From the NCBI GenBank assembly GCA_023420245.1, contig JAEZWL010000211.1:1-7402 (forward strand): a stretch of 7,402 nt of DNA. The letters run 5' to 3'. This stretch comes from Bacillota bacterium (GTDB taxonomy: Bacteria > Bacillota > Clostridia > Oscillospirales > Acutalibacteraceae). Under the pieces are notes generated by a model. It made no database searches. It was given only the letters and a program-made list of their open reading frames with translations, and was not told the DNA's origin. How positions within the stretch are numbered: position 1 is the first letter of the stretch; each line of letters opens with the position of its first letter. The translations under genes were made by a program, and so were the position numbers. Positions 1 to 5,743 of the stretch are shown piece after piece.

Positions 1-452
1 GAATACCGCATATCGGCCTGAAGGCTGCAAAGCTGCTTTCTGCCCGCTTTCAAAGCATGGATGCCGTTTTTCAAGCTTCTGTCGAAGAGATTGCGTCGAT
101 TGAAGGCTTTGGGAGTATCATGGCGGAGAGCGCCTATCATTTTTTCCGGCTGCTTCATACCGCTCACTTAATTGGAAGGCTTCGTGACAGCGGCTTGAAT
201 ATGCATTCCAAAACGGAAATCAGCGACAGACGTTTTGCCGGTAAAACCTTCGTGCTGACTGGAACACTGCCAACGCTGACCCGCTCGGAGGCTACGGCAA
301 TCATAGAAAAGAGCGGCGGCAAGGTTTCCGGCAGCGTATCGAAAAAAACGGATTATGTTCTTGCCGGAGAAGATGCGGGCAGCAAACTTGTCAAGGCGCA
401 GCAGCTCGGCGTAACGGTTATATCAGAGGAAGAGTTTCAGAACATGTTATAG
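1..452 (+). CDS. ligA: NAD+-dependent DNA ligase LigA, C-terminal fragment (5' truncated by window edge)
   Basis: The gene enters from the left edge; the first whole codon is at position 3, leaving 149 visible residues before the TAG stop at 450-452. LigA seals nicks in duplex DNA using NAD+ during replication and repair. The fragment opens with the end of the helix-hairpin-helix region (IPHIGLKAAKLLSARF, then IASIEGFG-SIMAESA), the typical GI.HIG...AA..LA.RF and I.GIG...A.S pattern of LigA. A BRCT domain follows at about fragment residues 77-149 (RRFAGKTFVLTGTLP, SGGKVSGSVSKKTDYVLAG, GSKLVKAQQLGV, ISEEEF). The adenylation and OB domains and the zinc finger lie outside the window. The C-terminus is complete and of normal form. 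An intrinsic terminator 37 nt after the stop separates it from the sporulation operon downstream, so the two are probably not co-regulated. Family assignment is secure. Confidence 0.96.
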   Translation, partial: IPHIGLKAAKLLSARFQSMDAVFQASVEEIASIEGFGSIMAESAYHFFRLLHTAHLIGRLRDSGLNMHSKTEISDRRFAGKTFVLTGTLPTLTRSEATAIIEKSGGKVSGSVSKKTDYVLAGEDAGSKLVKAQQLGVTVISEEEFQNML

Positions 453-488
453 TCAATCGATGATATAAATGAAAAATAAACGACAAAG

Positions 489-526
489 CCACTGGAAGCA
501 GCAGATGTGTTTCCGGTGGTTTTTTT
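489..526 (+). terminator. Intrinsic terminator after ligA
   Basis: A 12-bp stem pairs 489-500 (CCACTGGAAGCA) with 508-519 (TGTTTCCGGTGG), with two G-U pairs and a 7-nt loop (501-507). Seven T residues follow at 520-526. It lies 37 nt after the ligA stop and insulates ligA from spoIIIA. Confidence 0.9.
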
Positions 527-649
527 ATGCTCTGCGAAAATTTTCGGTCATGCCGTGAGGCTTTTGGATTTGTGTCCTGTTTCAAAATTATTTTTGTTCT
601 AACACCGCTAAGTTGTCCATATCTATGTTATGAAAGGAAGGACAGGTAA
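527..649 (+). promoter_or_regulatory. Leader region expected to carry the spoIIIA promoter (possible sigma-E -10)
   Basis: This non-coding stretch between the ligA terminator and spoIIIAA must contain the operon promoter if the operon has its own. In Bacillus subtilis spoIIIA is transcribed in the mother cell by sigma-E, whose -10 consensus is close to CATACAAT. The best local match I see is CATATCTA at 618-625, about 25 nt before the start codon, but no convincing -35 element lies 14-15 nt upstream. A perfect 12-bp palindrome (CGAAAATTTTCG, 535-546) sits further up. The ribosome binding site AAGGAAGG (634-641) precedes the spoIIIAA ATG. The promoter call is weak; the region's role is inferred from context. 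Confidence 0.3.
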
Positions 650-1669
650 ATGGAAAATTTTAGCGACTCAAGATTTGATTCAGCTGCAAAATCGCTTTGC
701 GACCGAATTGCCAAATACTTAAAGCTCTTGCCGTATGATATAAAAAATCAAACGCAGGAGCTCAGGCTGCGTGTTAACAGACCGGTTTCTGTCTGCTGTA
801 CGAACGGTGTTTATTTTTTAAGTCAGCAGGGAAGGGTGGTTTGTTATCCAAACAGCGACATGATCATTGCGGAGAAGCTTGATATAGACGAAAGCTTTCG
901 GAATATTTGCAGCTATTCGATTTACAGCCATCAGAATGAGATTAAGAGCGGATATATCACCCTGTGCGGCGGGCACCGCGTCGGTATCAGCGGAACAGCG
1001 GTATACCATGACGGCGATGTAACCGGAATGCGGGATGTGTCTTCGATTAATATCCGGATTGCCCGTGAGATCACCGGCTCCGCGGATGAGCTGTTCAGCA
1101 CGCTTCGTGGAAATATTACAGCGGGGCTGCTGCTTGCGGGTGCTCCCGCAAGCGGAAAAACCACGATTCTGCGCGATATTGCCAGACAGCTTTCCAGCGG
1201 CGTCTGCGGAAATATCAAAAAAGTGACGGTTGTTGACGAACGCGGCGAGCTATCCGGTACATATATGGGTGTTCCTCAAAATGATTTGGGTTTCTGCAGT
1301 GATGTGCTCAACGGATACCCCAAAGCGGTCGGAATGATGCAGGCAATCCGTTCGCTTTCTCCTGAGTTTATCGTTTGTGACGAGCTTGGCGGAAGCGAAG
1401 AAGTGAAAGCGGTTGAGCAGAGTCTGAACGCGGGCGTCAGTATAATATCCAGTATTCACGCGGGAAGCATCGAAGAATTTTTAAAAAGAAAACAGGCGAT
1501 CTCACTGCTGGAAACCGGAGCATTCGGCAGCATTGTGATGTTGAACGGGCACGATAAGCCCGGTAAAATAAAAGGAATCTACAGGGCGGGTGATTTACTT
1601 GCTAAAATTAATGGGACTAATCCTACTGGTAGCGTCGGGGACTCTTGCGGGATATATGGAGTCGCGTAG
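650..1669 (+). CDS. spoIIIAA: Stage III sporulation protein AA (secretion-type ATPase)
   Basis: First gene of the spoIIIA operon, 339 residues. SpoIIIAA is a cytoplasmic mother-cell ATPase related to type II/IV secretion and pilus ATPases; it powers or gates the SpoIIIA-SpoIIQ channel into the engulfed forespore. The sequence shows the N-terminal SpoIIIAA domain (ELRLRVNRPV, ICSYSIYSHQNEIKSGYITLCGGHRVGI), a Walker A motif GAPASGKTT at residues 164-172, an acidic box VVDERGE at 194-200, the family stretch DVLNGYPKAVGMMQAIRSLSPEFIVCDELG with Walker B ending at 247, and a His box SSIHAG at 267-272. ATG at 650 has AAGGAAGG eight nt upstream. The last ~23 residues (GTNPTGSVGDSCGIYGVA and just before) do not resemble the family end and are read from sequence that also encodes the first membrane segment of SpoIIIAB. 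The stop is TAG. Confidence 0.95.
   Translation: MENFSDSRFDSAAKSLCDRIAKYLKLLPYDIKNQTQELRLRVNRPVSVCCTNGVYFLSQQGRVVCYPNSDMIIAEKLDIDESFRNICSYSIYSHQNEIKSGYITLCGGHRVGISGTAVYHDGDVTGMRDVSSINIRIAREITGSADELFSTLRGNITAGLLLAGAPASGKTTILRDIARQLSSGVCGNIKKVTVVDERGELSGTYMGVPQNDLGFCSDVLNGYPKAVGMMQAIRSLSPEFIVCDELGGSEEVKAVEQSLNAGVSIISSIHAGSIEEFLKRKQAISLLETGAFGSIVMLNGHDKPGKIKGIYRAGDLLAKINGTNPTGSVGDSCGIYGVA
1584..1594 (+). promoter_or_regulatory. Ribosome binding site that fixes the TTG start of spoIIIAB
   Basis: The run GGGCGGGTGAT within spoIIIAA resembles the extended Shine-Dalgarno GGAGGTGAT; GGTGAT (1589-1594) matches exactly. Aligned this way, the core GG ends at 1590, eight nt before TTG at 1599. It overlaps the alternative GTG at 1590, which therefore has no usable site in front of it. 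Confidence 0.65.
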
Positions 1670-2096
1670 ACTAACGTTTCGCGTGGAGGGATTGGAGTCT
1701 TTTTTGCGATTTCTGTCTGCCGCGCAGACGGAAATTCGCTTTGCCGCCCTTCCGGTAGAGCAAATTGTGCAGCGGCACGGTAAGGATTTGGAGTTTTTGA
1801 AAATCTGCGGTGAAAAATGCAGGGGAGGAGACAGCTTCTTCTGCGCGTGGGAAACGGGAGTAAAAAACGGCACAAAGGGACAAGGGTTCAAGCCACAGGA
1901 TATCGACCTGTTTTACGGTTTTGGAAAAAGCTTCGGAGTCAGCGATACCGACGGCCAGATCAGCCACTGCACTCTTTATACAGAGCTGATTCAAGATAAT
2001 CTGAAAAGCGCCAGGGAGGAAAAAATCCGGAAGGCAAGGCTTTATCAGGTGTTAGGCATTTTTTCAGGAATGGCAGCCGCACTTTTAATGTGCTGA
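1599..2096 (+). CDS. spoIIIAB: Stage III sporulation protein AB
   Basis: Membrane protein of the spoIIIA channel locus, 165 residues from the TTG start chosen here. TTG is preferred because the product then begins MLKLMG, the typical SpoIIIAB start (B. subtilis begins MLKLLG as I recall it), and because a Shine-Dalgarno sequence is correctly spaced. GTG at 1590 (three residues longer) overlaps that site. The protein has an N-terminal membrane segment (residues 2-18), a soluble helical middle with family features (SAAQTEIRFAALPVEQI; FGKSFGVSDTDGQISH at 108-123), and a C-terminal hydrophobic segment (LYQVLGIFSGMAAALLMC). The fold has been likened to GspF-type platform proteins of type II secretion, which fits a partnership with the SpoIIIAA ATPase. 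It overlaps spoIIIAA by 71 nt and ends in TGA followed at once by in-frame TAG. Family assignment secure, start fairly sure. Confidence 0.9.
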   Translation: MLKLMGLILLVASGTLAGYMESRRLTFRVEGLESFLRFLSAAQTEIRFAALPVEQIVQRHGKDLEFLKICGEKCRGGDSFFCAWETGVKNGTKGQGFKPQDIDLFYGFGKSFGVSDTDGQISHCTLYTELIQDNLKSAREEKIRKARLYQVLGIFSGMAAALLMC

Positions 2097-2119
2097 TAGT
2101 TTAAAACGGAGGAAACAAA

Positions 2120-2314
2120 ATGGACGTGGATTTAATTTTCAAAATAGCGGCGATCGGAATCCTTGTATCGGTTCTGAATCAGCTTTTAATCCGTTCCGGA
2201 CGGGAGGAACAGGCAATGATGACAACGCTTGCGGGGTTAATCGTCGTTTTGATGATGATCATTCAGCAGATTGACGCGTTGTTTAAAACCGTAAAATCCG
2301 TATTTGGGTTATAG
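2120..2314 (+). CDS. spoIIIAC: Stage III sporulation protein AC
   Basis: A 64-residue inner-membrane protein, close to the usual family length (about 65-68). It shows two membrane segments, residues 5-24 (LIFKIAAIGILVSVLNQLLI) and about 33-50 (MMTTLAGLIVVLMMIIQQ), joined by a short polar loop with the conserved-looking RSGREEQA. SpoIIIAC and SpoIIIAD belong to related families and are essential parts of the mother-cell side of the channel; their exact mechanical role is not settled. The start ATG has GGAGG (2108-2112) seven nt upstream, part of an AAAACGGAGG context reused before spoIIIAG and nusB. The gap to spoIIIAB is 23 nt and the stop (TAG) lies four nt before the spoIIIAD ATG, suggesting translational coupling. 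Confidence 0.93.
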   Translation: MDVDLIFKIAAIGILVSVLNQLLIRSGREEQAMMTTLAGLIVVLMMIIQQIDALFKTVKSVFGL

Positions 2315-2318
2315 GCGT

Positions 2319-2708
2319 ATGAATATCATTGCTGTAGCCGGATTCGCCGTACTTGCGGCGGTCTTTGCCGTGATGCTGAAGCGTTATCATCAGGAATACG
2401 CGGTGGTACTCAGTATCGCTGCCGGTGTCATCATTTTATTTGAGGTTTTTGCCAATATCTCTCCGGCGGTAAAACAGATTGATACTCTTTTGTCAGCCGC
2501 GGGACTTTCCTCCGAATATACCGCGATCTTGTTTAAAACGCTCGGAATCTGCTTTCTGGCTCAATTTGCGGCGGATTCCTGTAGGGACGCGGGCGAGGGC
2601 GCACTCGCTTCAAAGGTTGAGCTGGCCGGAAGAATCGCAGTCGTTATCCTGTCGCTGCCCCTCTTTGAAAAGATAGCGAATACAGCGGTTGGCCTGATAG
2701 GTGGTTAA
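2319..2708 (+). CDS. spoIIIAD: Stage III sporulation protein AD
   Basis: A 129-residue polytopic membrane protein of the SpoIIIA complex (about 130 residues is usual). ATG at 2319 is chosen: it follows the spoIIIAC TAG by four nt and gives MNIIAVAGFAVLAAVFAVML, a good first membrane segment. A TTG at 2304 in frame would add five polar residues and has no better ribosome site. Membrane segments fall at about 3-20, 27-46, 68-84 and 104-124. The diagnostic family stretch AQFAADSCRDAGEGALASKVELAGR occupies residues 81-105. Initiation probably depends on ribosomes finishing spoIIIAC, as only a weak purine run precedes the ATG. The stop TAA is two nt before spoIIIAE. Confidence 0.93.
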   Translation: MNIIAVAGFAVLAAVFAVMLKRYHQEYAVVLSIAAGVIILFEVFANISPAVKQIDTLLSAAGLSSEYTAILFKTLGICFLAQFAADSCRDAGEGALASKVELAGRIAVVILSLPLFEKIANTAVGLIGG

Positions 2709-2710
2709 AA

Positions 2711-3847
2711 ATGAAAAAGACGTTATGCTTTTTGTTGTTTACTCTTCTGATATTGTCATTCCCGCTGCATGCACATGCCGCAGACAAAGAAAAGTATTAC
2801 AGCGAACAGTTTAAGCAGAGCGGTGCGGAGGAGCTTCCCGATTATCTTCCGAACGATACCCGCAAAGCAATGGACAACCTGGGAATAGACGGAGCCAATT
2901 GGGGCGGCATAGCGTCCATAACCCCGGAAAATGTCTTTCAGCAGATCGTTTCCATGTTCAGCGGTAATTTTACCGATCCATTTAAAGCGGCAGTTTCGTC
3001 AATTGCGGTTATGCTCCTTTGTGCTTTGTTAAACGGGATGAAGCTTTCCTTTGGTGAAAGACCGATGGGCGGAGTCGTCGGTATGGTCGGCGCGCTTTGC
3101 ATCTGTTCGGTGATTGTTCAGCCAATCGTAGCATGTATCGCAAACTCCGCAGAGATTATCAAAGCCGCGGCAGGCTTTTTGCTTGCCTGCGTTCCGATTA
3201 TGGCCGGTATTATGATTGCCGCAGGGCAGCCGGTATCCGCAGGCTCCTATAATATCCTGATGATTGCCGCTGGAAATACCATTTCACTGTTAGCCGCAAA
3301 TATATTTGTACCGATGCTGAATATCTTTTTAGCGATTTCCATTGTATCGGCAGTATCGCCGAGTATTAATCTGAGCGGGCTTTGCGGTGTAATCAGCAAG
3401 CTTGTCAAATGGACGCTGACATTCTGTATGACGGTTTTTACAGGGCTGCTCACCGTGCAGGGGATTGTGTCCGCATCTCTGGACGGAGCCGGCTCAAAAA
3501 CCGCAAAGTTTGTACTAAGCAGCTTTGTGCCGGTCGTAGGTAATGCGCTTGGGGAAGCGGTAGGAACAATCAGCGGCTGTGTCAAACTGCTGAAATCCGG
3601 GGTTAGTGCGTTCGGACTTCTGGCAGGTTTTTTAATCTTTCTTCCGGTTATTATTCAATGTCTTATGTGGATGGTTACAACAAATGTCTGCGCGGGTATT
3701 AGCGACATCTTCGACCAGAAGGAGATTTCCTCCCTTCTGCGGTCCTGCTCCGGCGTTCTCGGCACAACGCTGGCAATTATACTCAGCTGTATGACTGTAA
3801 TAACGGTTTCTACGGTTATCCTGCTGATTATCGGGGGTGTTTCATGA
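2711..3847 (+). CDS. spoIIIAE: Stage III sporulation protein AE
   Basis: The large polytopic membrane protein of the locus, 378 residues (about 390-400 in B. subtilis). It starts with a likely signal peptide: basic MKK, a hydrophobic core to residue 18, and HAHA-A cleavage near residue 23-24. A polar extracytoplasmic stretch follows to about residue 90 and then roughly six to eight membrane segments (about 93-110, 119-141, 149-172, 180-215, 232-252, 300-324, 350-375). Family landmarks are QGIVSASLDGAGSKTAKFVLSSFVPVVGNALGEAVGTISG (residues 250-289, cited here as the stretch around SSFVPVVG) and FDQKEISSLL. The protein is thought to form part of the membrane core of the mother-cell channel. GGTGG (2701-2705) is a short-spaced ribosome site. 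The TGA stop overlaps the spoIIIAF ATG in an ATGA junction, typical of coupled translation. Confidence 0.95.
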   Translation: MKKTLCFLLFTLLILSFPLHAHAADKEKYYSEQFKQSGAEELPDYLPNDTRKAMDNLGIDGANWGGIASITPENVFQQIVSMFSGNFTDPFKAAVSSIAVMLLCALLNGMKLSFGERPMGGVVGMVGALCICSVIVQPIVACIANSAEIIKAAAGFLLACVPIMAGIMIAAGQPVSAGSYNILMIAAGNTISLLAANIFVPMLNIFLAISIVSAVSPSINLSGLCGVISKLVKWTLTFCMTVFTGLLTVQGIVSASLDGAGSKTAKFVLSSFVPVVGNALGEAVGTISGCVKLLKSGVSAFGLLAGFLIFLPVIIQCLMWMVTTNVCAGISDIFDQKEISSLLRSCSGVLGTTLAIILSCMTVITVSTVILLIIGGVS

Positions 3848-4326
3848 GTCCGGTAAAAGAATGGTCGGTCGTAATCTGTATGGCGGCGCTGGCTGCCACT
3901 TTGCTTCAGAGCCTGGTTCCCAGCGGCTCCATGGAGCGTATGGTGAAATTTATTATCGGAGCCTTTGTAATCTGCGCGATTATACAGCCGATTTCCAGAA
4001 TTGTGCCCGAGATCAATACCGGCATCCGCGATCATTCAAAAGCAGCTTACGACACCCATTTGAAAGTTGCCGTAGACAACCAGATTTCCAGCGCGGCCCG
4101 GCAAAGTGTAAAAAACCTTGTTACGGCGGAGTTGAATAAAATTGATATTAAATGCAAAAATGTTGACACAATTATGGATACAAATGAAGACAACAGCATA
4201 TCAATTAACAAAGTGGTTGTAATACTCGCAAAAGGATATGGCTCAGAACGCCAGAAAGCATTGGAACATCTGGAAAAAACACTGGGGCTTAAAACGGAGG
4301 TTACTGTAGATGATGGAAACGGTTGA
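3844..4326 (+). CDS. spoIIIAF: Stage III sporulation protein AF
   Basis: A 160-residue membrane-anchored protein of the SpoIIIA complex. It has two N-terminal membrane segments, residues 8-26 (VVICMAALAATLLQSLVP) and 33-50 (MVKFIIGAFVICAIIQPI), then an extracytoplasmic domain of about 110 residues (DNQISSAARQSVKNLVTAEL, INKVVVILAKG, ALEHLEKTLGLKTEVTV). This domain resembles the ring-building fold of the locus: helix, strand, helix, strand. AF is described as having such a fold in other spore-formers. The start is the A of the ATGA overlap with spoIIIAE. Its last 17 nt overlap the start of spoIIIAG and contain that gene's ATGATG start. The 3' third may hold an internal promoter (see findings). 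Confidence 0.92.
   Translation: MSPVKEWSVVICMAALAATLLQSLVPSGSMERMVKFIIGAFVICAIIQPISRIVPEINTGIRDHSKAAYDTHLKVAVDNQISSAARQSVKNLVTAELNKIDIKCKNVDTIMDTNEDNSISINKVVVILAKGYGSERQKALEHLEKTLGLKTEVTVDDGNG
4154..4185 (+). promoter_or_regulatory. Possible internal sigma-E-type promoter within spoIIIAF
   Basis: GATACAAAT (4177-4185) matches six consecutive positions (ATACAA) of the sigma-E -10 consensus CATACAAT, and GCAAAAAT (4154-4161) lies 15 nt upstream where a -35 like GCATATT is expected (partial match). It sits about 130 nt before spoIIIAG. An internal promoter serving the distal spoIIIA genes has been reported in B. subtilis (from memory; position not recalled exactly). Matches this good occur by chance, so the call is tentative. 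Confidence 0.25.
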
Positions 4327-4903
4327 ATCCGGAACAAAGGGGAAAGAATCAATTATCGAGAAGCTCATCAATAATGAAACGTATCGAAAGATCATTATTA
4401 TAGCGGTTTTTATAGCAATCGCCCTGATTTTTCTCTCCGGTTTCTTTAAAAGCGATAATACCGCTGCAACAAAAACAATACCGGCGCAAAATGTCATTAC
4501 GTCCGAGCAGTACGCCGAGAATCTGGAGAAAAGCCTGACGGATATCGTTACCGGAATTCAGGGCGCGGGCGCGGCAAAGGTGCTTGTAACCCTGGAACGA
4601 AGTAAGGAATATGTTTATGCGACCGAGGAAAAGCGAAGCAATCAGACTACAGAGGATAAATCCGGGGGTGCAGCCACTAAAAACGAGGCGAACGACGACA
4701 CCGAAACCAAGTATACCCTTGTAAAGGATGCCGACGGCGCCCAGAAAGTAGTACCGGTAACCGAGGTTCAGCCGGTGATAAAGGGTGTGGTTGTTGTATG
4801 TGACGGCGGCGATAATCCGGCCGTACAGCAGAATGTCATCACCGCTGTTACAACAGCGCTTGATATTACTTCCGTGCGTGTGTGCGTAATAAAAGCGAAA
4901 TAA
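4310..4903 (+). CDS. spoIIIAG: Stage III sporulation protein AG (channel ring protein)
   Basis: A 197-residue single-pass membrane protein. SpoIIIAG forms a large multimeric ring in the space between mother-cell and forespore membranes, with a ring-building motif like that of type III secretion and flagellar ring proteins. The sequence shows a short cytoplasmic N-terminus, a membrane segment at residues 28-47 (KIIIIAVFIAIALIFLSGFF), a linker, then the ring-building domain (EQYAENLEKSLTDIVTGIQGAGAAKVLVTLE at 66-96; VIKGVVVVCDGGDNPAVQQNVITAVTTALDI at 156-186; VRVCVIKAK). Between the halves lies a polar, low-complexity insertion, about residues 99-150 (ATEEKRSNQTTEDKSGGAATK, ETKYTLVKD), matching the beta-rich insertion that builds the wide ring in B. 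subtilis AG. ATG at 4310 lies nine nt after GGAGG (4296-4300); ATG at 4313 is a less well spaced alternative. Overlaps spoIIIAF by 17 nt. Confidence 0.94.
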   Translation: MMETVESGTKGKESIIEKLINNETYRKIIIIAVFIAIALIFLSGFFKSDNTAATKTIPAQNVITSEQYAENLEKSLTDIVTGIQGAGAAKVLVTLERSKEYVYATEEKRSNQTTEDKSGGAATKNEANDDTETKYTLVKDADGAQKVVPVTEVQPVIKGVVVVCDGGDNPAVQQNVITAVTTALDITSVRVCVIKAK

Positions 4904-4926
4904 TTAAAACAGGAGGAATTTATTCT

Positions 4927-5502
4927 ATGACTATGGGAAAGCGTCAGCTTGTTCTTGCGGCTTTGGTTGTCGCGCTCGGTGCGGCGGTATATTTGAACTG
5001 GCAGTTTTCCGGTGACAATCAATTGATGGCCACCAACGCATTAACATCAACATCCGGTCGCGAGCTGGGAGAAGCGCAGCTTGTGGGTGGCGCGGTTGAA
5101 TCGGGCGTGCAAAAGAAAGCGGCCTCTTCGGCGGTACAGGCCAATGCGACTGCGGATACATATTTTAGCGAGGCTCGCCTCTCCCGCCAAAAGGCAAGAG
5201 ACCAGGCAGTCGAGCTTTAGGAAAAAACGCTTACAGACACGAAGACCAGCGACGCAGCCAAAAAGGAAGCGGTTGCACAGGCTGCCGTGGTTGCTCAGAA
5301 CACACTCAGAGAAAACAATATTGAGAGTTTGGTCAAAGCGAAAGGCTTTTCGGACTGTGTTGCCTATTTGCAAAATTCCGAATGCAGCGTAGTGGTAAAA
5401 ACAAAAGACTCTTCCCAAAATAACGCGATTATGATCAAAGACATCGTAGCCGGTCAGGCAGGAATTGCCTATGATAAAATTAAAATTATTGAGAATAAAT
5501 AA
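4927..5502 (+). pseudogene. spoIIIAH: Stage III sporulation protein AH, frame interrupted by in-frame TAG at codon 98
   Basis: SpoIIIAH is the mother-cell partner of forespore SpoIIQ; its ring domain binds SpoIIQ between the two membranes. ATG at 4927 lies ten nt after AGGAGG (4911-4916). Residues 7-25 form the membrane anchor, a variable linker follows (about 26-75), then the conserved YFSEARLSRQKARDQAVEL. At 5218-5220 the frame meets TAG. Past it the same frame runs on for 93 codons with no further stop: EKTLTDTKTSDAAKKEAVAQA, then the ring-building domain (NIESLVKAKGFSDCVAYL, CSVVVKT, AIMIKDIVAGQAGIAYDKIKII) to TAA at 5500-5502. Read through, the protein is 191 residues, near family size (about 218 in B. 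subtilis). As written, only a 97-residue anchor lacking the SpoIIQ-binding domain is made. TAG is one transition from CAG (Gln). It may be a real nonsense mutation, a sequence error, or suppressed. Confidence 0.85.
5218..5220 (+). other. In-frame amber codon inside spoIIIAH
   Basis: The codon context is GAG CTT TAG GAA AAA. The frame on both sides is the same and gives SpoIIIAH-like sequence, so no frameshift is involved. No ribosome binding site is correctly placed for restart: the next in-frame start-like codon is GTG at 5287, and the purine run AAGGAAG (5263-5269) is 17 nt before it. Confidence 0.95.
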
Positions 5503-5568
5503 AGCGCTGCCTGGTTCACACATATTTTTCAGCTGAACGAGATATATATTTCATTATCAAAAAGATTG

Positions 5569-5577
5569 TGGTATAAT
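5569..5577 (+). promoter_or_regulatory. Extended -10 promoter between spoIIIAH and nusB
   Basis: TGGTATAAT at 5569-5577 is a perfect TGN-TATAAT extended -10. The -35 position (TTTCAT, 5549-5554, 17-nt spacer) is poor, as is common with extended -10 promoters. Transcription would begin near 5584 and reach the terminator at 5612-5650 within about 30 nt. A 10-bp palindrome (TTCAGCTGAA, 5528-5537) lies around -51. It is the best housekeeping-type promoter in the gap and may serve nusB and the genes after it. Confidence 0.6.
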
Positions 5578-5611
5578 ATATCCGTGGATGTTTGACAATA
5601 TAATGATGATT

Positions 5612-5650
5612 AAAAACCCTCCACATCCCTGTGGAGGGTTTTATTATTTA
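5612..5650 (+). terminator. Strong, probably bidirectional intrinsic terminator before nusB
   Basis: A perfect 13-bp stem pairs 5613-5625 (AAAACCCTCCACA) with 5630-5642 (TGTGGAGGGTTTT), with a TCCC loop at 5626-5629. A T-rich tail follows (TTTTATTATTT from 5639). The matching A run on the 5' side lets it also work on the other strand. It would end the spoIIIA transcript and also the short transcript from the promoter at 5569-5577. Confidence 0.92.
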
Positions 5651-5743
5651 TCATTGTGCTTGCGCTGCGAAATAACCCCCGGTTTTGTGTGGGGTAGCTT
5701 TATATAAAATTAAAATTGCATATCACGGTAAAACGGAGGTAGT

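Noticed and set aside
1590..1598. GTG at 1590 as the spoIIIAB start
   Set aside because: The only Shine-Dalgarno-like sequence overlaps this codon; TTG at 1599 has correct spacing and gives the family-like MLKLMG start.
2304..2318. TTG at 2304 as the spoIIIAD start
   Set aside because: It would overlap spoIIIAC and add five residues unlike the family; ATG at 2319 right after the spoIIIAC stop is the simpler start.
4882..4926. GTG at 4882 as an upstream start for spoIIIAH
   Set aside because: It lies inside spoIIIAG, while AGGAGG at 4911-4916 is correctly spaced for ATG at 4927.
5287..5502. Separate small gene starting at GTG 5287
   Set aside because: It is in the same frame as spoIIIAH, encodes the C-terminal half of the SpoIIIAH ring domain, and has no well-spaced ribosome site; it is the remainder of the interrupted gene.
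5592..5604. TTGACA (5592-5597) and TATAAT (5599-5604) as a promoter
   Set aside because: The two hexamers are separated by one nt, not about 17, so they cannot act together; no partner for either is found at proper distance.
5675..5695. Hairpin ACCCC...GGGGT as a second terminator before nusB
   Set aside because: The stem is only five bp with a 15-nt loop and no T tract follows.
5474..5717. 14-nt direct repeat ATAAAATTAAAATT at 5474-5487 and 5704-5717
   Set aside because: Low-complexity A/T sequence, one copy inside coding sequence; chance similarity is the likely explanation.
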